Source of the DNA: Bacteroidota bacterium
GTDB lineage: Bacteria; Bacteroidota; Bacteroidia; Flavobacteriales; Weeksellaceae
DNA: 15,484 nucleotides
Direction of reading: 5' to 3'
Assembly: GCA_018266965.1 (NCBI GenBank)
Contig: JAFDZJ010000221.1
Coordinates: forward strand, 1 to 15,484
A program made the position numbers and the translations under genes. Shown piece by piece: positions 1 through 8,261 of the stretch. The notes under the pieces are model-generated. The model saw only the letters and a program-made list of their open reading frames with translations. It ran no database searches and was not told where the DNA came from. How positions within the stretch are numbered: position 1 is the stretch's first letter; each line of letters opens with the position of its first letter.

Positions 1-64
1 CATTCTTGAACTTCTTATCTATTTTTTTGTGTTCTTTTCAGCGTATTTTCTATTTTAACTTCTT

Positions 65-82
65 GTTTTAGCCCGCTAAAAC
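65..82. repeat. Perfect 18-bp inverted repeat in the 5' intergenic region
   Basis: Arms GTTTTAGC (65-72) and GCTAAAAC (75-82) are separated by CC. Neither side has a T-tract, so it is not a convincing intrinsic terminator. It could be the remnant of one for a gene beyond the left edge, or an operator. The rest of 1-251 is AT-rich and holds no coding region that I can see, apart from the promoter-like element listed separately. Confidence 0.4.
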
Positions 83-202
83 TTCAAATTTAAAACAAAA
101 AATCCATCTAAAAATACCTACAAAAAAATTAGATATAAAATTTAAACAGGCTCTAAAAAAAACAACTAATATCCAATCATATTTTACCATAAAAATAATC
201 CT

Positions 203-210
203 TATTTTTG
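203..210 (+). promoter_or_regulatory. Putative Bacteroidota -7 element upstream of topB
   Basis: TATTTTTG matches TAnnTTTG exactly and lies 41 bp before the topB ATG. No TTTG sits at the expected -33 position, only a T-run near 182, so this is a half-supported promoter. It would give a leader of about 35 nt. Confidence 0.35.
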
Positions 211-251
211 GAAAATAATTTCATAAAATAATTTTAAACTAGTCAAAAAAA

Positions 252-2357
252 ATGAAACTTTGCATTGCCGAAAAACCAAGCGTCGCCAGAGATATTGCAA
301 AAGTATTGGGGGCTACAACTCCTAGAAATGGATATATAGAAGGCAATGGCTATTGTGTTACTTGGACTTTTGGACATCTTTGCACCCTAAAAGAACCTCA
401 TGACTACGGTGTACATTTCAAATCTTGGAACCTTATATTTCTACCGATTATTCCACAAAATTTTGGAATAAAACTTATCGATAATAAAGGAATTGAAAAT
501 CAGTTTAAAATTATTGAAAAACTAGTCTCCGATTGCGAAGAAGTTATCAATTGTGGAGATGCTGGGCAAGAAGGAGAACTCATACAACGATGGGTATTGC
601 AAAAAGCAAAATGCCAAAAACCTGTAAAAAGATTGTGGATTTCTTCACTTACCGAAGATGCAATAAAGGAAGGATTCAATAATTTGAAAGATGCAGAAAA
701 TTATACCAAATTATATCAGGCTGGAAATGCAAGAGCTATTGGAGATTGGCTGCTAGGTATAAATGCAACACGATTGTTTACCAAAAAATTTGGAGCAAAC
801 CAAGCCGTACTTTCTATTGGAAGGGTACAAACACCAACTTTGGCAATGTTGGTACAAAGACAAAAGGAAATAAATGCTTTTGTGTCCGAAGAATATTGGG
901 AGCTGAAAACTAAATATAGAGAAGTAATTTTCAATGCAGATATAGAAAGATTAAAATCAAAAGAAAAAGCAGAAAAAGGATTGGAGTACTTGAAAGATAA
1001 ACTTTTCACAATTATTTCTTTTGAAATAAAAGAGGGGAAAGAAAAAAATCCAAGACTTTTTGATTTGACTTCCCTACAAGTAGAAGCAAATAAAAAATAC
1101 GGTTTTTCCGCTGAAAATACATTAAAACTAATACAATCACTTTACGAAAAAAAACACACCACCTATCCTAGGGTAGATACCACTTATCTTTCCGAAAGTC
1201 TTTATCCAAAAATTGCAGGAATTTTGCAATCGATGGTACATTATCAAGAATTTACTGCCAATTTACTTTCGCAACCCATTCCAAAATCCAAAACAGTTTT
1301 CGATGATACCAAAGTTACGGATCATCACGCAATTATCCCAACCGAAATCCCTCCCAACTCATCATTATCCAAAGAAGAAAAACAAATTTATGATTTGGTT
1401 GCCAGAAGATTTATTGCGGTATTTTATCCGGAATGTAAAATTTCCAATACCCTAGTTGAGGGTAAAGTTGGGGATGTTGTTTTCAAAACCAATGGAAAAC
1501 AAATACTAGAACCCGGTTGGAGAATACTATATAATAAAGAAAAAGACAAAGAGCCTGAAAACACCACAGAAGAGGAGCAAAATTTACCAATTTTTGAAGT
1601 AGGAGAGAGTGGAAAACATTTCCCAATAATCCATAAAGGAAAAACTGCTGCACCCAAACCTTTTACCGAAGCTACACTACTCCGAGCCATGGAAACAGCT
1701 GGAAAACAAGTGGAAGATGAAGAGTTAAGAGAAATGATGAAAAATAATGGAATTGGAAGACCTTCCACAAGAGCCAATATTATAGAAACTCTTTTCAAAA
1801 GAAATTATATCGAGAAGAAAAAGAAAAATCTTATCGCTACCAATACTGGTATTGCCTTGATAGATACCATAGAAGACGAACTTTTGAAAAGCCCTGAACT
1901 TACAGGAGAATGGGAATTGAAACTTAGAAAAATTGAAAAAGGTGAATATTCTGCTGATATTTTCAAAGAAGAATTGATTGCAATGGTAACTGATCTCACC
2001 AAAAAAGTAATCAATGGAAAAGGAAAATCGATTCTGTCAGTGCAAAATTCCCCAACAGTAGAAAACGAAAAAAAAACTACCAAATCGGAAATAGTATGGT
2101 CCGAAAATATATGCCCAAAATGCAAAAAAAATAAACTTATAAAAGGGAAAACTGCCATAGGTTGTAGCAATTTCGAAAATTGTAAGTTCAAAATAACTTT
2201 TGAAAATTTTGGAAAAAAATTAACAGAGAAACAAATTTTGGATTTAATAATAAAGAAAAAAACATCTAAACTAAAAGGATTTAATTGCCCTAATGAAAAA
2301 GTCTGCGAAGGAGTATTAATTCTAAATTCAGAATTTGAAGTAGAACTTGTTATTTGA
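252..2357 (+). CDS. topB: DNA topoisomerase III (type IA topoisomerase)
   Basis: Cytoplasmic type IA topoisomerase that passes single DNA strands through a transient 5'-phosphotyrosine break, decatenating DNA and resolving recombination or replication intermediates. The N-terminus has the TOPRIM start LCIAEKPSVARDI with E7. The acidic TOPRIM loop at 102-111 reads GDAGQEGELI, so D103 and E107 are present but the usual second aspartate is G105. The strand-passage region carries SIGRVQTPTL (about 188-197). The catalytic tyrosine is Y305 in TYPRVDTTYL. The C-terminus has a four-cysteine zinc ribbon (C621, C624, C638, C644) and a degenerate half-ribbon (C679, C685). At 701 residues it is the usual size for Bacteroidota TopB, slightly longer than E. 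coli TopB. The ATG at 252 is the only sensible start because the TOPRIM strand begins at residue 2. No Shine-Dalgarno; the leader is A-rich. It stands alone with its own probable promoter. The family call is certain; TopB rather than TopA is supported by the N-terminal and YPRVD motifs. Confidence 0.96.
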   Translation: MKLCIAEKPSVARDIAKVLGATTPRNGYIEGNGYCVTWTFGHLCTLKEPHDYGVHFKSWNLIFLPIIPQNFGIKLIDNKGIENQFKIIEKLVSDCEEVINCGDAGQEGELIQRWVLQKAKCQKPVKRLWISSLTEDAIKEGFNNLKDAENYTKLYQAGNARAIGDWLLGINATRLFTKKFGANQAVLSIGRVQTPTLAMLVQRQKEINAFVSEEYWELKTKYREVIFNADIERLKSKEKAEKGLEYLKDKLFTIISFEIKEGKEKNPRLFDLTSLQVEANKKYGFSAENTLKLIQSLYEKKHTTYPRVDTTYLSESLYPKIAGILQSMVHYQEFTANLLSQPIPKSKTVFDDTKVTDHHAIIPTEIPPNSSLSKEEKQIYDLVARRFIAVFYPECKISNTLVEGKVGDVVFKTNGKQILEPGWRILYNKEKDKEPENTTEEEQNLPIFEVGESGKHFPIIHKGKTAAPKPFTEATLLRAMETAGKQVEDEELREMMKNNGIGRPSTRANIIETLFKRNYIEKKKKNLIATNTGIALIDTIEDELLKSPELTGEWELKLRKIEKGEYSADIFKEELIAMVTDLTKKVINGKGKSILSVQNSPTVENEKKTTKSEIVWSENICPKCKKNKLIKGKTAIGCSNFENCKFKITFENFGKKLTEKQILDLIIKKKTSKLKGFNCPNEKVCEGVLILNSEFEVELVI

Positions 2358-2369
2358 AAAAAATTGTCT

Positions 2370-2391
2370 AACTATACTACAACTATACTAC
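2370..2391. repeat. Two tandem copies of an 11-bp unit downstream of topB
   Basis: AACTATACTAC occurs at 2370-2380 and again at 2381-2391, directly after the topB stop. Two copies only. No function is apparent. Confidence 0.5.
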
Positions 2392-2447
2392 AACAACTTC
2401 AAAAATGAATGATTATTAAATTCATTCAAAAATAATTTACCTCAAAC

Positions 2448-2478
2448 TTTGGTATCAAATTTCAAATTCATATTTTTG
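2448..2478 (+). promoter_or_regulatory. Promoter of purD (-33 TTTG, -7 TATTTTTG)
   Basis: TTTG at 2448-2451 and TATTTTTG at 2471-2478 are separated by 19 bp. This is the textbook spacing and sequence of the Bacteroidota housekeeping promoter TTTG-N19-TAnnTTTG. Transcription should start near 2485, giving a leader of about 25 nt before the purD ATG. It is the best promoter in the window. Confidence 0.7.
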
Positions 2479-2510
2479 TAAATCCGAAAAATAAATTTAT
2501 AACAGTAATT

Positions 2511-3749
2511 ATGAGAGTTCTAATCGTAGGAAACGGAGGGCGAGAAAGTGCCCTTGCTTGGAAACTAAAAAGTGATAGCAGAATTTCTAAAATGTATTTC
2601 GCAAAAGGAAATGCAACAACAGATCAACTAGGACAAAATGTCTATGAAAATGAGATTGTATCGTTAAGAAACTTGGCTATCAAAGAAAAAATAGATCTTA
2701 CGATTGTAGGTCCAGAAGCTCCATTGGTAGAAGGTTTGGTAGATGATTTCAAACAACATGGTTTAAAAGTTTTTGGTCCCAAAAAAAGAGCAGCAGAACT
2801 GGAAGGAAGCAAAGCGTTTTCTAAAAAATTCATGCAAACTCATGGTATCAAAACTGCAAAAGCAGTTACCTTCGAAGCCTATAACGAAGCTACAGCTTAT
2901 GTAAAAACACAATCTTTTCCTTTGGTTATCAAAGCTAGTGGACTTGCTGGTGGTAAAGGTGTTGTTATCTGCGAGACTTTGGAAGAAGCACTTAACACTA
3001 TCCACGCATTTATGATTGATAGAATACATGGAGATGCTGGAATCCAATTGGTTATTGAAGAATATTTGCAAGGTTTTGAAACATCAATAATTGCTTTTTC
3101 CAATGGAAAAAAATTCTTTCCTTGTGTAACTGCCAAAGATTACAAAAAAGTAGGAAACGGCGACAAAGGTGCTAATACAGGTGGAATGGGTAGCGTTGCT
3201 CCTTGTCCAAAATTTAGCACTGAAAATTATTCGGATTTCGAAAAAAATATTTTAGAACCGACTTTACAAGGTCTGAATGCAGAAAATTTGAATTTCAAAG
3301 GATTTATTTTCTTTGGATTGATGGTTACTAAAAATGGTGTATATCTTTTGGAATACAATATGAGAATGGGAGATCCAGAAACCCAAGTGATTATGCCATT
3401 ACTGGAAAGTAATCTTTTGGATCATATCCACGATTGTCTGGAAGGCAAGGATATAGAATTGAAATTCTCCGACAAAAAAGCTGTTTGCCTAGTAATGTGT
3501 TCTGGTGGATATCCTGGTAAGATAGAAACCGATTTCGAAATTAGAGGAACAGACAAAGTAAAAGACTCTCTCGTTTTCTTTGCAGGAGCTCAAAAACAAG
3601 GAGATAAAATTGTAACCACAGGTGGTAGAGTTGTAAATGTAGTTGCTACTGGTTCTACCTACGACGAAGCAAGGAAAAAAGTATATTCTGATGTTACCTC
3701 CATTCATTTTGATTATGAATATTTCAGGGAAGACATTGGTAAATTTTAA
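2511..3749 (+). CDS. purD: Phosphoribosylamine-glycine ligase (GAR synthetase)
   Basis: Second step of de novo purine synthesis: ATP-dependent joining of glycine to 5-phosphoribosylamine to give glycinamide ribonucleotide, in the cytoplasm. Residues 1-13 form the N-terminal glycine-rich loop (VGNGGRES), and VGPEAPLVEG (66-75) is the conserved N-domain motif. The ATP-grasp core shows KASGLAGGKGV (141-151), NTGGMG (222-227) and the metal/ATP-binding EYNMRMGDPETQ (281-292), a slightly varied form of the common EFNxRFGDPETQ. The remaining residues form the C-domain. At 412 residues it is near the usual length of about 420-430. The start is fixed by the glycine-rich loop directly after Met1. A consensus promoter lies just upstream and a strong terminator just downstream, so it is probably monocistronic, although guaA follows 69 bp later and serves the same pathway. 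No Shine-Dalgarno. Confidence 0.97.
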   Translation: MRVLIVGNGGRESALAWKLKSDSRISKMYFAKGNATTDQLGQNVYENEIVSLRNLAIKEKIDLTIVGPEAPLVEGLVDDFKQHGLKVFGPKKRAAELEGSKAFSKKFMQTHGIKTAKAVTFEAYNEATAYVKTQSFPLVIKASGLAGGKGVVICETLEEALNTIHAFMIDRIHGDAGIQLVIEEYLQGFETSIIAFSNGKKFFPCVTAKDYKKVGNGDKGANTGGMGSVAPCPKFSTENYSDFEKNILEPTLQGLNAENLNFKGFIFFGLMVTKNGVYLLEYNMRMGDPETQVIMPLLESNLLDHIHDCLEGKDIELKFSDKKAVCLVMCSGGYPGKIETDFEIRGTDKVKDSLVFFAGAQKQGDKIVTTGGRVVNVVATGSTYDEARKKVYSDVTSIHFDYEYFREDIGKF

Positions 3750-3752
3750 TAT

Positions 3753-3780
3753 AAAAGAGGGAATTTTCCCTCTTTTTTTT
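3753..3780 (+). terminator. Intrinsic terminator after purD
   Basis: Perfect stem AAAAGAGGGAA (3753-3763) with TTCCCTCTTTT (3766-3776), a two-base spacer and a T-run to 3780. The A/T arms make it effective in either direction, but both neighbours are plus-strand. It begins three bases after the purD stop codon. Confidence 0.9.
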
Positions 3781-3818
3781 AATTAATATTTTTTATAACA
3801 AATAAATCAAAAAAGAAA

Positions 3819-5348
3819 ATGGACAATGGAATCATCATATTAGATTTTGGCTCTCAATACAACCAACTCATTGCAAGAAGGGTAAGAGAAATGGGAGTAT
3901 ATTCCGAAGTTATACCTTATAATACACCGATTGAATCAATATTAAACAAAAATCCAAAAGGTATTATACTTTCCGGTGGACCAAGTTCGGTAAATGCAAC
4001 TGATGCTCATTTGGTAGAGAAAAATCTTTTCGAACAAGGAATTCCAATATTAGGAATTTGCTATGGAATGCAACTTACAACACATTTGTTAGGTGGAAAA
4101 GTAAAAAAAGGAACAAAAGGCGAATATGGAAAAGCCAATCTACATATCGAAAGACCATCATCATTATTTTCCGATGTTTCTACAGACTCAATCGTTTGGA
4201 TGAGCCATTTCGACGAAGTAGAACAAGTCCCACAAGGATTTGAAATAAATGCCAAAACAGATGTTATTTCCGCCATCTCCAACGAGGAGAAAAAAATCTA
4301 TTGTGTACAATTTCACCCAGAAGTTTCCCATTCCGAAGAAGGTGAAAAGATGTTGGAAAATTTTGTATTCGGAATTTGTAATGCCACAAAAAACTGGAAA
4401 CTTACCAATTATATAGAAAAAACTGTTGCCGAAATTAGAGAGAAAGTTGGAAATGAAAAGGTAATCCTAGGGCTTTCCGGCGGAGTGGATTCTTCGGTAG
4501 CAGCAGTGCTTATACACAAAGCAATCGGTGATCAACTCACCTGTATATTTGTAGATACAGGACTTTTGAGAAAAGACGAAGGCAAAAAAGTGATGGAAAA
4601 CTATGGGGAAAATTTCCACATGAATATAAAAATGGTTGATGCAGGAGAAAGATTTTTGTCCAAACTAAAAGGTATTTCGGATCCAGAAGAAAAAAGAAAA
4701 ATTATTGGAAACGAATTTGTAGCAGTATTCGACAAAGAATCCCATTTGCTTTCTGGAGCAAAATTTTTGGCACAAGGTACTATCTATCCAGATGTTATCG
4801 AAAGTCAATCGGTAAAAGGTCCATCAGCGGTAATAAAATCTCATCATAATGTTGGAGGATTACCAGAAGATATGAAAATGCAATTGCTAGAACCTTTGCG
4901 AGAACTCTTCAAAGACGAAGTGAGAAAAGTAGGAGAGGAGCTTGGTATTGCCCATCATTTGGTACACAGACATCCGTTTCCTGGGCCTGGTTTGGGAATT
5001 AGGATTTTAGGAGAAGTAGATGACGAAAAAGTGAGAATACTACAAGAAGCAGATGATATTTTTATCCAAGAATTGTATAAAAATAATTTGTACGACAAGG
5101 TTTCTCAAGCATTTGTAGTCTTACTTCCAGTAAAATCGGTTGGTGTTATGGGCGACGAGAGAACTTATGAATACACAGCAGTTGTAAGATCAGCAAATAC
5201 TATCGATTTTATGACGGCAACTTGGAGCAAACTTCCGTATGAATTTTTAGAACTAATTTCCAATAGAATTATTAACGAGGTAAAAGGAATCAATAGAGTT
5301 GCCTACGATATATCCAGCAAACCTCCTGCAACCATAGAATGGGAATAA
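3819..5348 (+). CDS. guaA: GMP synthase (glutamine-hydrolysing)
   Basis: Converts XMP to GMP using ATP and ammonia from glutamine, the last step to guanine nucleotides. The N-terminal class I glutamine amidotransferase has GGPSSVNA and the nucleophile elbow GICYGMQ (C81), with the other triad members H166 and E168 in VQFHPEVSHSE. The ATP pyrophosphatase domain follows, with the P-loop LSGGVDSSV (S220-S226). The C-terminal dimerisation domain ends in the family signature SSKPPATIEWE. At 509 residues it is slightly shorter than the approximately 525 of E. coli GuaA. The start is fixed by the amidotransferase strand IIILDFGSQYNQLIARR. No exact TAnnTTTG lies between the purD terminator and the ATG; TATTTTTT at 3787-3794 is the closest, so transcription may come from a weak promoter or from purD readthrough. 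A GC-rich terminator follows 70 bp downstream. Confidence 0.98.
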   Translation: MDNGIIILDFGSQYNQLIARRVREMGVYSEVIPYNTPIESILNKNPKGIILSGGPSSVNATDAHLVEKNLFEQGIPILGICYGMQLTTHLLGGKVKKGTKGEYGKANLHIERPSSLFSDVSTDSIVWMSHFDEVEQVPQGFEINAKTDVISAISNEEKKIYCVQFHPEVSHSEEGEKMLENFVFGICNATKNWKLTNYIEKTVAEIREKVGNEKVILGLSGGVDSSVAAVLIHKAIGDQLTCIFVDTGLLRKDEGKKVMENYGENFHMNIKMVDAGERFLSKLKGISDPEEKRKIIGNEFVAVFDKESHLLSGAKFLAQGTIYPDVIESQSVKGPSAVIKSHHNVGGLPEDMKMQLLEPLRELFKDEVRKVGEELGIAHHLVHRHPFPGPGLGIRILGEVDDEKVRILQEADDIFIQELYKNNLYDKVSQAFVVLLPVKSVGVMGDERTYEYTAVVRSANTIDFMTATWSKLPYEFLELISNRIINEVKGINRVAYDISSKPPATIEWE

Positions 5349-5417
5349 ATAATTGCTTTAAACAAAAATTAGAATTCATTTTGTAATGTTTTCTATTAAT
5401 ATAGATGAAAATTATTT

Positions 5418-5447
5418 TCCGCCATTTTCAAGATGGCGGATTTTTTT
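5418..5447 (+). terminator. Intrinsic terminator after guaA
   Basis: Stem TCCGCCAT (5418-5425) with ATGGCGGA (5433-5440), a 7-base loop, then seven Ts (5441-5447). The hairpin stands out as GC-rich against an AT-rich background. It separates guaA from the helicase-era pair. Confidence 0.92.
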
Positions 5448-5472
5448 ATTTTTTAATCCTTAATATTAATCG

Positions 5473-5480
5473 TACTTTTG
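5473..5480 (+). promoter_or_regulatory. -7 element of the helicase-era operon, probably leaderless
   Basis: TACTTTTG matches TAnnTTTG exactly and ends four bases before the ATG at 5485. A T-run (TTTT at 5450-5453) sits at the -33 position with 19-bp spacing but lacks the G. With initiation normally 5-7 bases after the -7 element, the mRNA would begin at or next to the start codon. Confidence 0.6.
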
Positions 5481-5484
5481 CAAA

Positions 5485-6834
5485 ATGGAAAAACTATCGT
5501 TTGCAAATTTTGATTTACCAGAAAAAATTCTTGATGTTTTGGCAGATTTAGAGATATTCGAGCCAACTCCAATTCAGGAAAAAAGTTACAAACCTATTCT
5601 CTCGGGCAGAGATATTATGGGAATTGCACAAACTGGTACCGGAAAAACTCTTGCTTATCTATTGCCAGTACTCAAAAATTGGAAATTCAACAAAAATGGA
5701 AATCCTACCGTACTTATTCTGGTACCAACAAGAGAATTGGTAGTGCAGGTAAGCGAAATTGTAGAAAAACTTTGTCAGAATATTACGGCAAGAGTAATTG
5801 GGGTTTTTGGAGGAAAAAATATCAATACACAAAAATTATTGTTTGATAATGGTTGCGATATATTGGTAGGTACACCCGGAAGAGTAATGGATTTGGCGAT
5901 TGATAATTCCATATCACTGAAAGAAGTTCAAAAATTAATCATCGATGAGTTCGATGAAATGCTCAATTTAGGTTTCCGTCCACAACTTTCGCATATATTC
6001 GAAATGATGAAGCCCAAAAGGCAAAACATCTTATTTTCGGCAACTATGACAGATGCTGTTGATGAAATGCTCGACGAATATTTTGCAAGTCCTATTGAAA
6101 TTTCTTTGGCAAAATCCGGAACTCCATTGGAAAAAATACAACAATCGGGATACAAAGTAGCAAATTTTAATACCAAAATAAATTTATTAGAATTTTTATT
6201 AAAACAAAACTCCGACTTGTCCAAAGTCTTAATTTTTGCCAATAACAAGAAACATGCAGATTTGTTATTTACAAAAATAGATGAAGTATTTCCAGAACAA
6301 TTTGAAGTTATCCATTCCAATAAGTCCCAAAATTACAGACTGAAAGCACTGAAAAAATTTGAAAACGAAGAAGTTAGAGGACTTATAACTACCGATGTTA
6401 TGGCAAGAGGTTTGGATATTTCCAACATTACCCATGTCATCAATTTCGAAATTCCAGAAATCCCGGAACAATATATCCATAGAATTGGTAGAACAGGAAG
6501 GGCAGATAAAGATGGTAGTGCTATTTCTTTCGCAACAGAAAAAGAAGGCGAAGCACTTTTGTCAATAGAATTATTGATGAATAAAGAATTATTAATCAAT
6601 GATTTCCCAACGGAAGTGAAAATTAGTCCTAAAAAAATAGCAGCGGAAGAAGAAGTAATCCTCATGAAAGCTCCTATTGTAAAATTGAATGATGGAGGAG
6701 GAGCTTTCCATGAAAAAGCAGCCAAAAATAGAAAAATAAATTTGGGAGGACCTAGCAAAAGAAAAGCACCAAAAAAACATGGAGCCAATCGAGCCCAACA
6801 AAAGGCAAAATCTATTGCAAAAAGAAAAAAATAA
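5485..6834 (+). CDS. DEAD-box ATP-dependent RNA helicase (RhlE/CsdA-like)
   Basis: Superfamily 2 RNA helicase, likely acting in RNA unwinding during ribosome assembly or mRNA turnover. The Q motif is FANFDLPEKI...PTPIQ, with Q31. Motif I AQTGTGKT is at 48-55, Ia PTREL, Ib TPGR, motif III SAT at 185-187, and motif VI HRIGRTGR at 332-339. Motif II is DEFD (154-157) rather than DEAD, an alanine-to-phenylalanine change between the catalytic acids; both aspartates and the glutamate remain. The last 35 or so residues form a strongly basic lysine/arginine tail, as in many RNA-binding DEAD-box proteins. The length of 449 is typical for this class. The start is supported by the Q-motif position and the -7 element immediately upstream. 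era follows after 30 bp without a terminator, so the two are probably co-transcribed. The exact subfamily cannot be settled by eye. Confidence 0.93.
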   Translation: MEKLSFANFDLPEKILDVLADLEIFEPTPIQEKSYKPILSGRDIMGIAQTGTGKTLAYLLPVLKNWKFNKNGNPTVLILVPTRELVVQVSEIVEKLCQNITARVIGVFGGKNINTQKLLFDNGCDILVGTPGRVMDLAIDNSISLKEVQKLIIDEFDEMLNLGFRPQLSHIFEMMKPKRQNILFSATMTDAVDEMLDEYFASPIEISLAKSGTPLEKIQQSGYKVANFNTKINLLEFLLKQNSDLSKVLIFANNKKHADLLFTKIDEVFPEQFEVIHSNKSQNYRLKALKKFENEEVRGLITTDVMARGLDISNITHVINFEIPEIPEQYIHRIGRTGRADKDGSAISFATEKEGEALLSIELLMNKELLINDFPTEVKISPKKIAAEEEVILMKAPIVKLNDGGGAFHEKAAKNRKINLGGPSKRKAPKKHGANRAQQKAKSIAKRKK

Positions 6835-6864
6835 TAAAATCAAATTTGTTTTATTACTAAATTT

Positions 6865-7758
6865 ATGACAGAAAAAAATACTACACATAAAGCCGGTTTT
6901 GTAAATATTGTTGGCAAACCCAATGCAGGAAAGTCCACACTCCTCAATCAATTGATGGGTGAGAAATTGGCTATTGTTACCCAAAAAGCTCAAACAACTA
7001 GACATAGGATTTTTGGTATTTATAATGAAGAAGATATGCAGATTGTATTTTCCGACACACCAGGAGTATTGGATCCAAAGTATGAATTGCAAGAAAAAAT
7101 GATGGATTTTGTAAAAGACTCTTTGCAAGATGCCGATGTTTTTTTATTCATTATAGACATTACAGATCCATCGGAACCCAATGAGTTTTTGGTAGAAAAA
7201 CTTAACAAAATCCCAGTACCAGTACTAATACTTATTAATAAAATAGATGTTTCCAACCAAGAAAAATTGGAAGCAATGATGGAGTATTGGCACAACAAAA
7301 TCCCAAAAGCCGAAATATTACCAATCTCTGCCCAAGAAGGTTTCAATACGGAAGTTATATTGCCAAAATTGAAATCCTTGTTGCCAGAAAATCCACCATA
7401 TTACGACAAAGATCAATATACTGATCGACCAGAGAGATTTTTTGTAAACGAGGCTGTACGAGAAAAAATATTATTGAATTACGATAAAGAAATTCCATAT
7501 TCAGTAGAAGTAGTTACAGAGCAGTTCAAAGAAAAAGAAGGAATTATTTTTATAGACTCCATCATCTATGTAGAAAGGGATACCCAAAAAGGTATTATCA
7601 TAGGACACAAAGGGGAGGCAATAAAAAAAGTGGGAACCCAAGCCAGAATGGATTTGGAAAAATTTTTCTCCAAAAAAATTCATCTTAATTTGTTTGTAAA
7701 AGTAAAAAAGGACTGGAGAAAAAACGATAGAGATTTGAAAAATTTCGGCTATCGATAA
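6865..7758 (+). CDS. era: GTPase Era, 16S rRNA-binding ribosome assembly factor
   Basis: Essential GTPase that binds the 3' end of 16S rRNA during 30S maturation. The G domain shows G1 GKPNAGKS (17-24), a G2 region TTRHR (44-48), G3 DTPG (64-67), G4 NKID (125-128) and G5 SA (155-156). The C-terminal KH domain carries the RNA-binding GHKG loop (247-250) followed by the typical end LKVKKDWR-like segment and LKNFGYR. At 297 residues it is a full-length Era (usual about 295-305). The start is supported by the short conserved lead-in HKAGFVNIVG. It lies 30 bp after the helicase with no clear promoter between, consistent with a two-gene operon of RNA and ribosome functions. No Shine-Dalgarno. No strong terminator follows, only AT-rich sequence. 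Confidence 0.97.
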   Translation: MTEKNTTHKAGFVNIVGKPNAGKSTLLNQLMGEKLAIVTQKAQTTRHRIFGIYNEEDMQIVFSDTPGVLDPKYELQEKMMDFVKDSLQDADVFLFIIDITDPSEPNEFLVEKLNKIPVPVLILINKIDVSNQEKLEAMMEYWHNKIPKAEILPISAQEGFNTEVILPKLKSLLPENPPYYDKDQYTDRPERFFVNEAVREKILLNYDKEIPYSVEVVTEQFKEKEGIIFIDSIIYVERDTQKGIIIGHKGEAIKKVGTQARMDLEKFFSKKIHLNLFVKVKKDWRKNDRDLKNFGYR

Positions 7759-7798
7759 TATTTTTTTGGATAAATTCTTATTTTAAAAAAATAAATAT

Positions 7799-7806
7799 TA
7801 TATTTG
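7799..7806 (+). promoter_or_regulatory. Putative -7 element of the DoxX-family gene
   Basis: TATATTTG matches TAnnTTTG and lies 25 bp upstream of the ATG. No TTTG at the proper -33 distance was found, so support rests on the -7 element alone. Confidence 0.4.
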
Positions 7807-7831
7807 AAAAGTACTTATAAAAAATATTCAA

Positions 7832-8251
7832 ATGATATTTAATTCCACCAAATACAACCAAAATTTACTGAATATTGGACTATTGATTTTTCGAGTAGTT
7901 ATCGGTTTTGCAATGCTCAGCCATGGATATCCGAAATTACAAATGCTGATGTCCGGGAAAGTAGAATTTATGAGTTTCCTGGGTTTTACCCCAACATTTA
8001 CTTTGGCATTGGTAGTATTAGCAGAATTTATATGTTCATTTTTTATTATTATTGGGCTGTTCACAAGGATTGCATGTATCCCAATTATAATCACAATGTT
8101 AGGTGCAATTTTTATGGTTCATTTCAATGATGAATTTAGTAAATTGGAATTACCAATATTTTATTTATTATCATTTTTCATGCTTTTCATATTATCTGCA
8201 GGGAAATATTCTGTTGATGCTATGATAGAAAAAAGAAGAAACGATTGGTAA
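7832..8251 (+). CDS. DoxX-family integral membrane protein
   Basis: Small four-helix inner-membrane protein of the DoxX/SURF4-like group; members are linked to quinone or thiol redox chemistry and stress, but the function here is unknown. Hydrophobic segments lie at about 14-32, 52-74 (ALVVLAEFICSFFIIIGLF), 78-97 and 106-125. The family signature appears as a helix-1 motif with FRVVIGFAMLSHGYPKL (about 20-36) and the conserved AE..CSFF..IGLFTR segment. The length of 139 is typical. The ATG at 7832 precedes the first helix by a short polar stretch, as expected. It stands alone between era and a convergent hydrolase gene. The family call is good; no substrate can be inferred. Confidence 0.85.
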   Translation: MIFNSTKYNQNLLNIGLLIFRVVIGFAMLSHGYPKLQMLMSGKVEFMSFLGFTPTFTLALVVLAEFICSFFIIIGLFTRIACIPIIITMLGAIFMVHFNDEFSKLELPIFYLLSFFMLFILSAGKYSVDAMIEKRRNDW

Positions 8252-8261
8252 AATCTTATTA

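Noticed and set aside
716..2191. Long open frames on the minus strand inside topB (for example 1424-1798 and 1805-2191)
   Set aside because: They lie fully opposite a well-supported gene, have low-complexity Ser/Phe/Ile-rich translations and no recognisable domains; they are antisense shadows. The same applies to those opposite purD, the helicase and era, and to the plus-strand frames inside the hydrolase, pdxJ, R-M and mscM genes.
2406..2428. Inverted repeat TGAATGA/TCATTCA as a topB terminator
   Set aside because: Seven AT-rich pairs with a 9-base loop and no T-tract; too weak to call a terminator.
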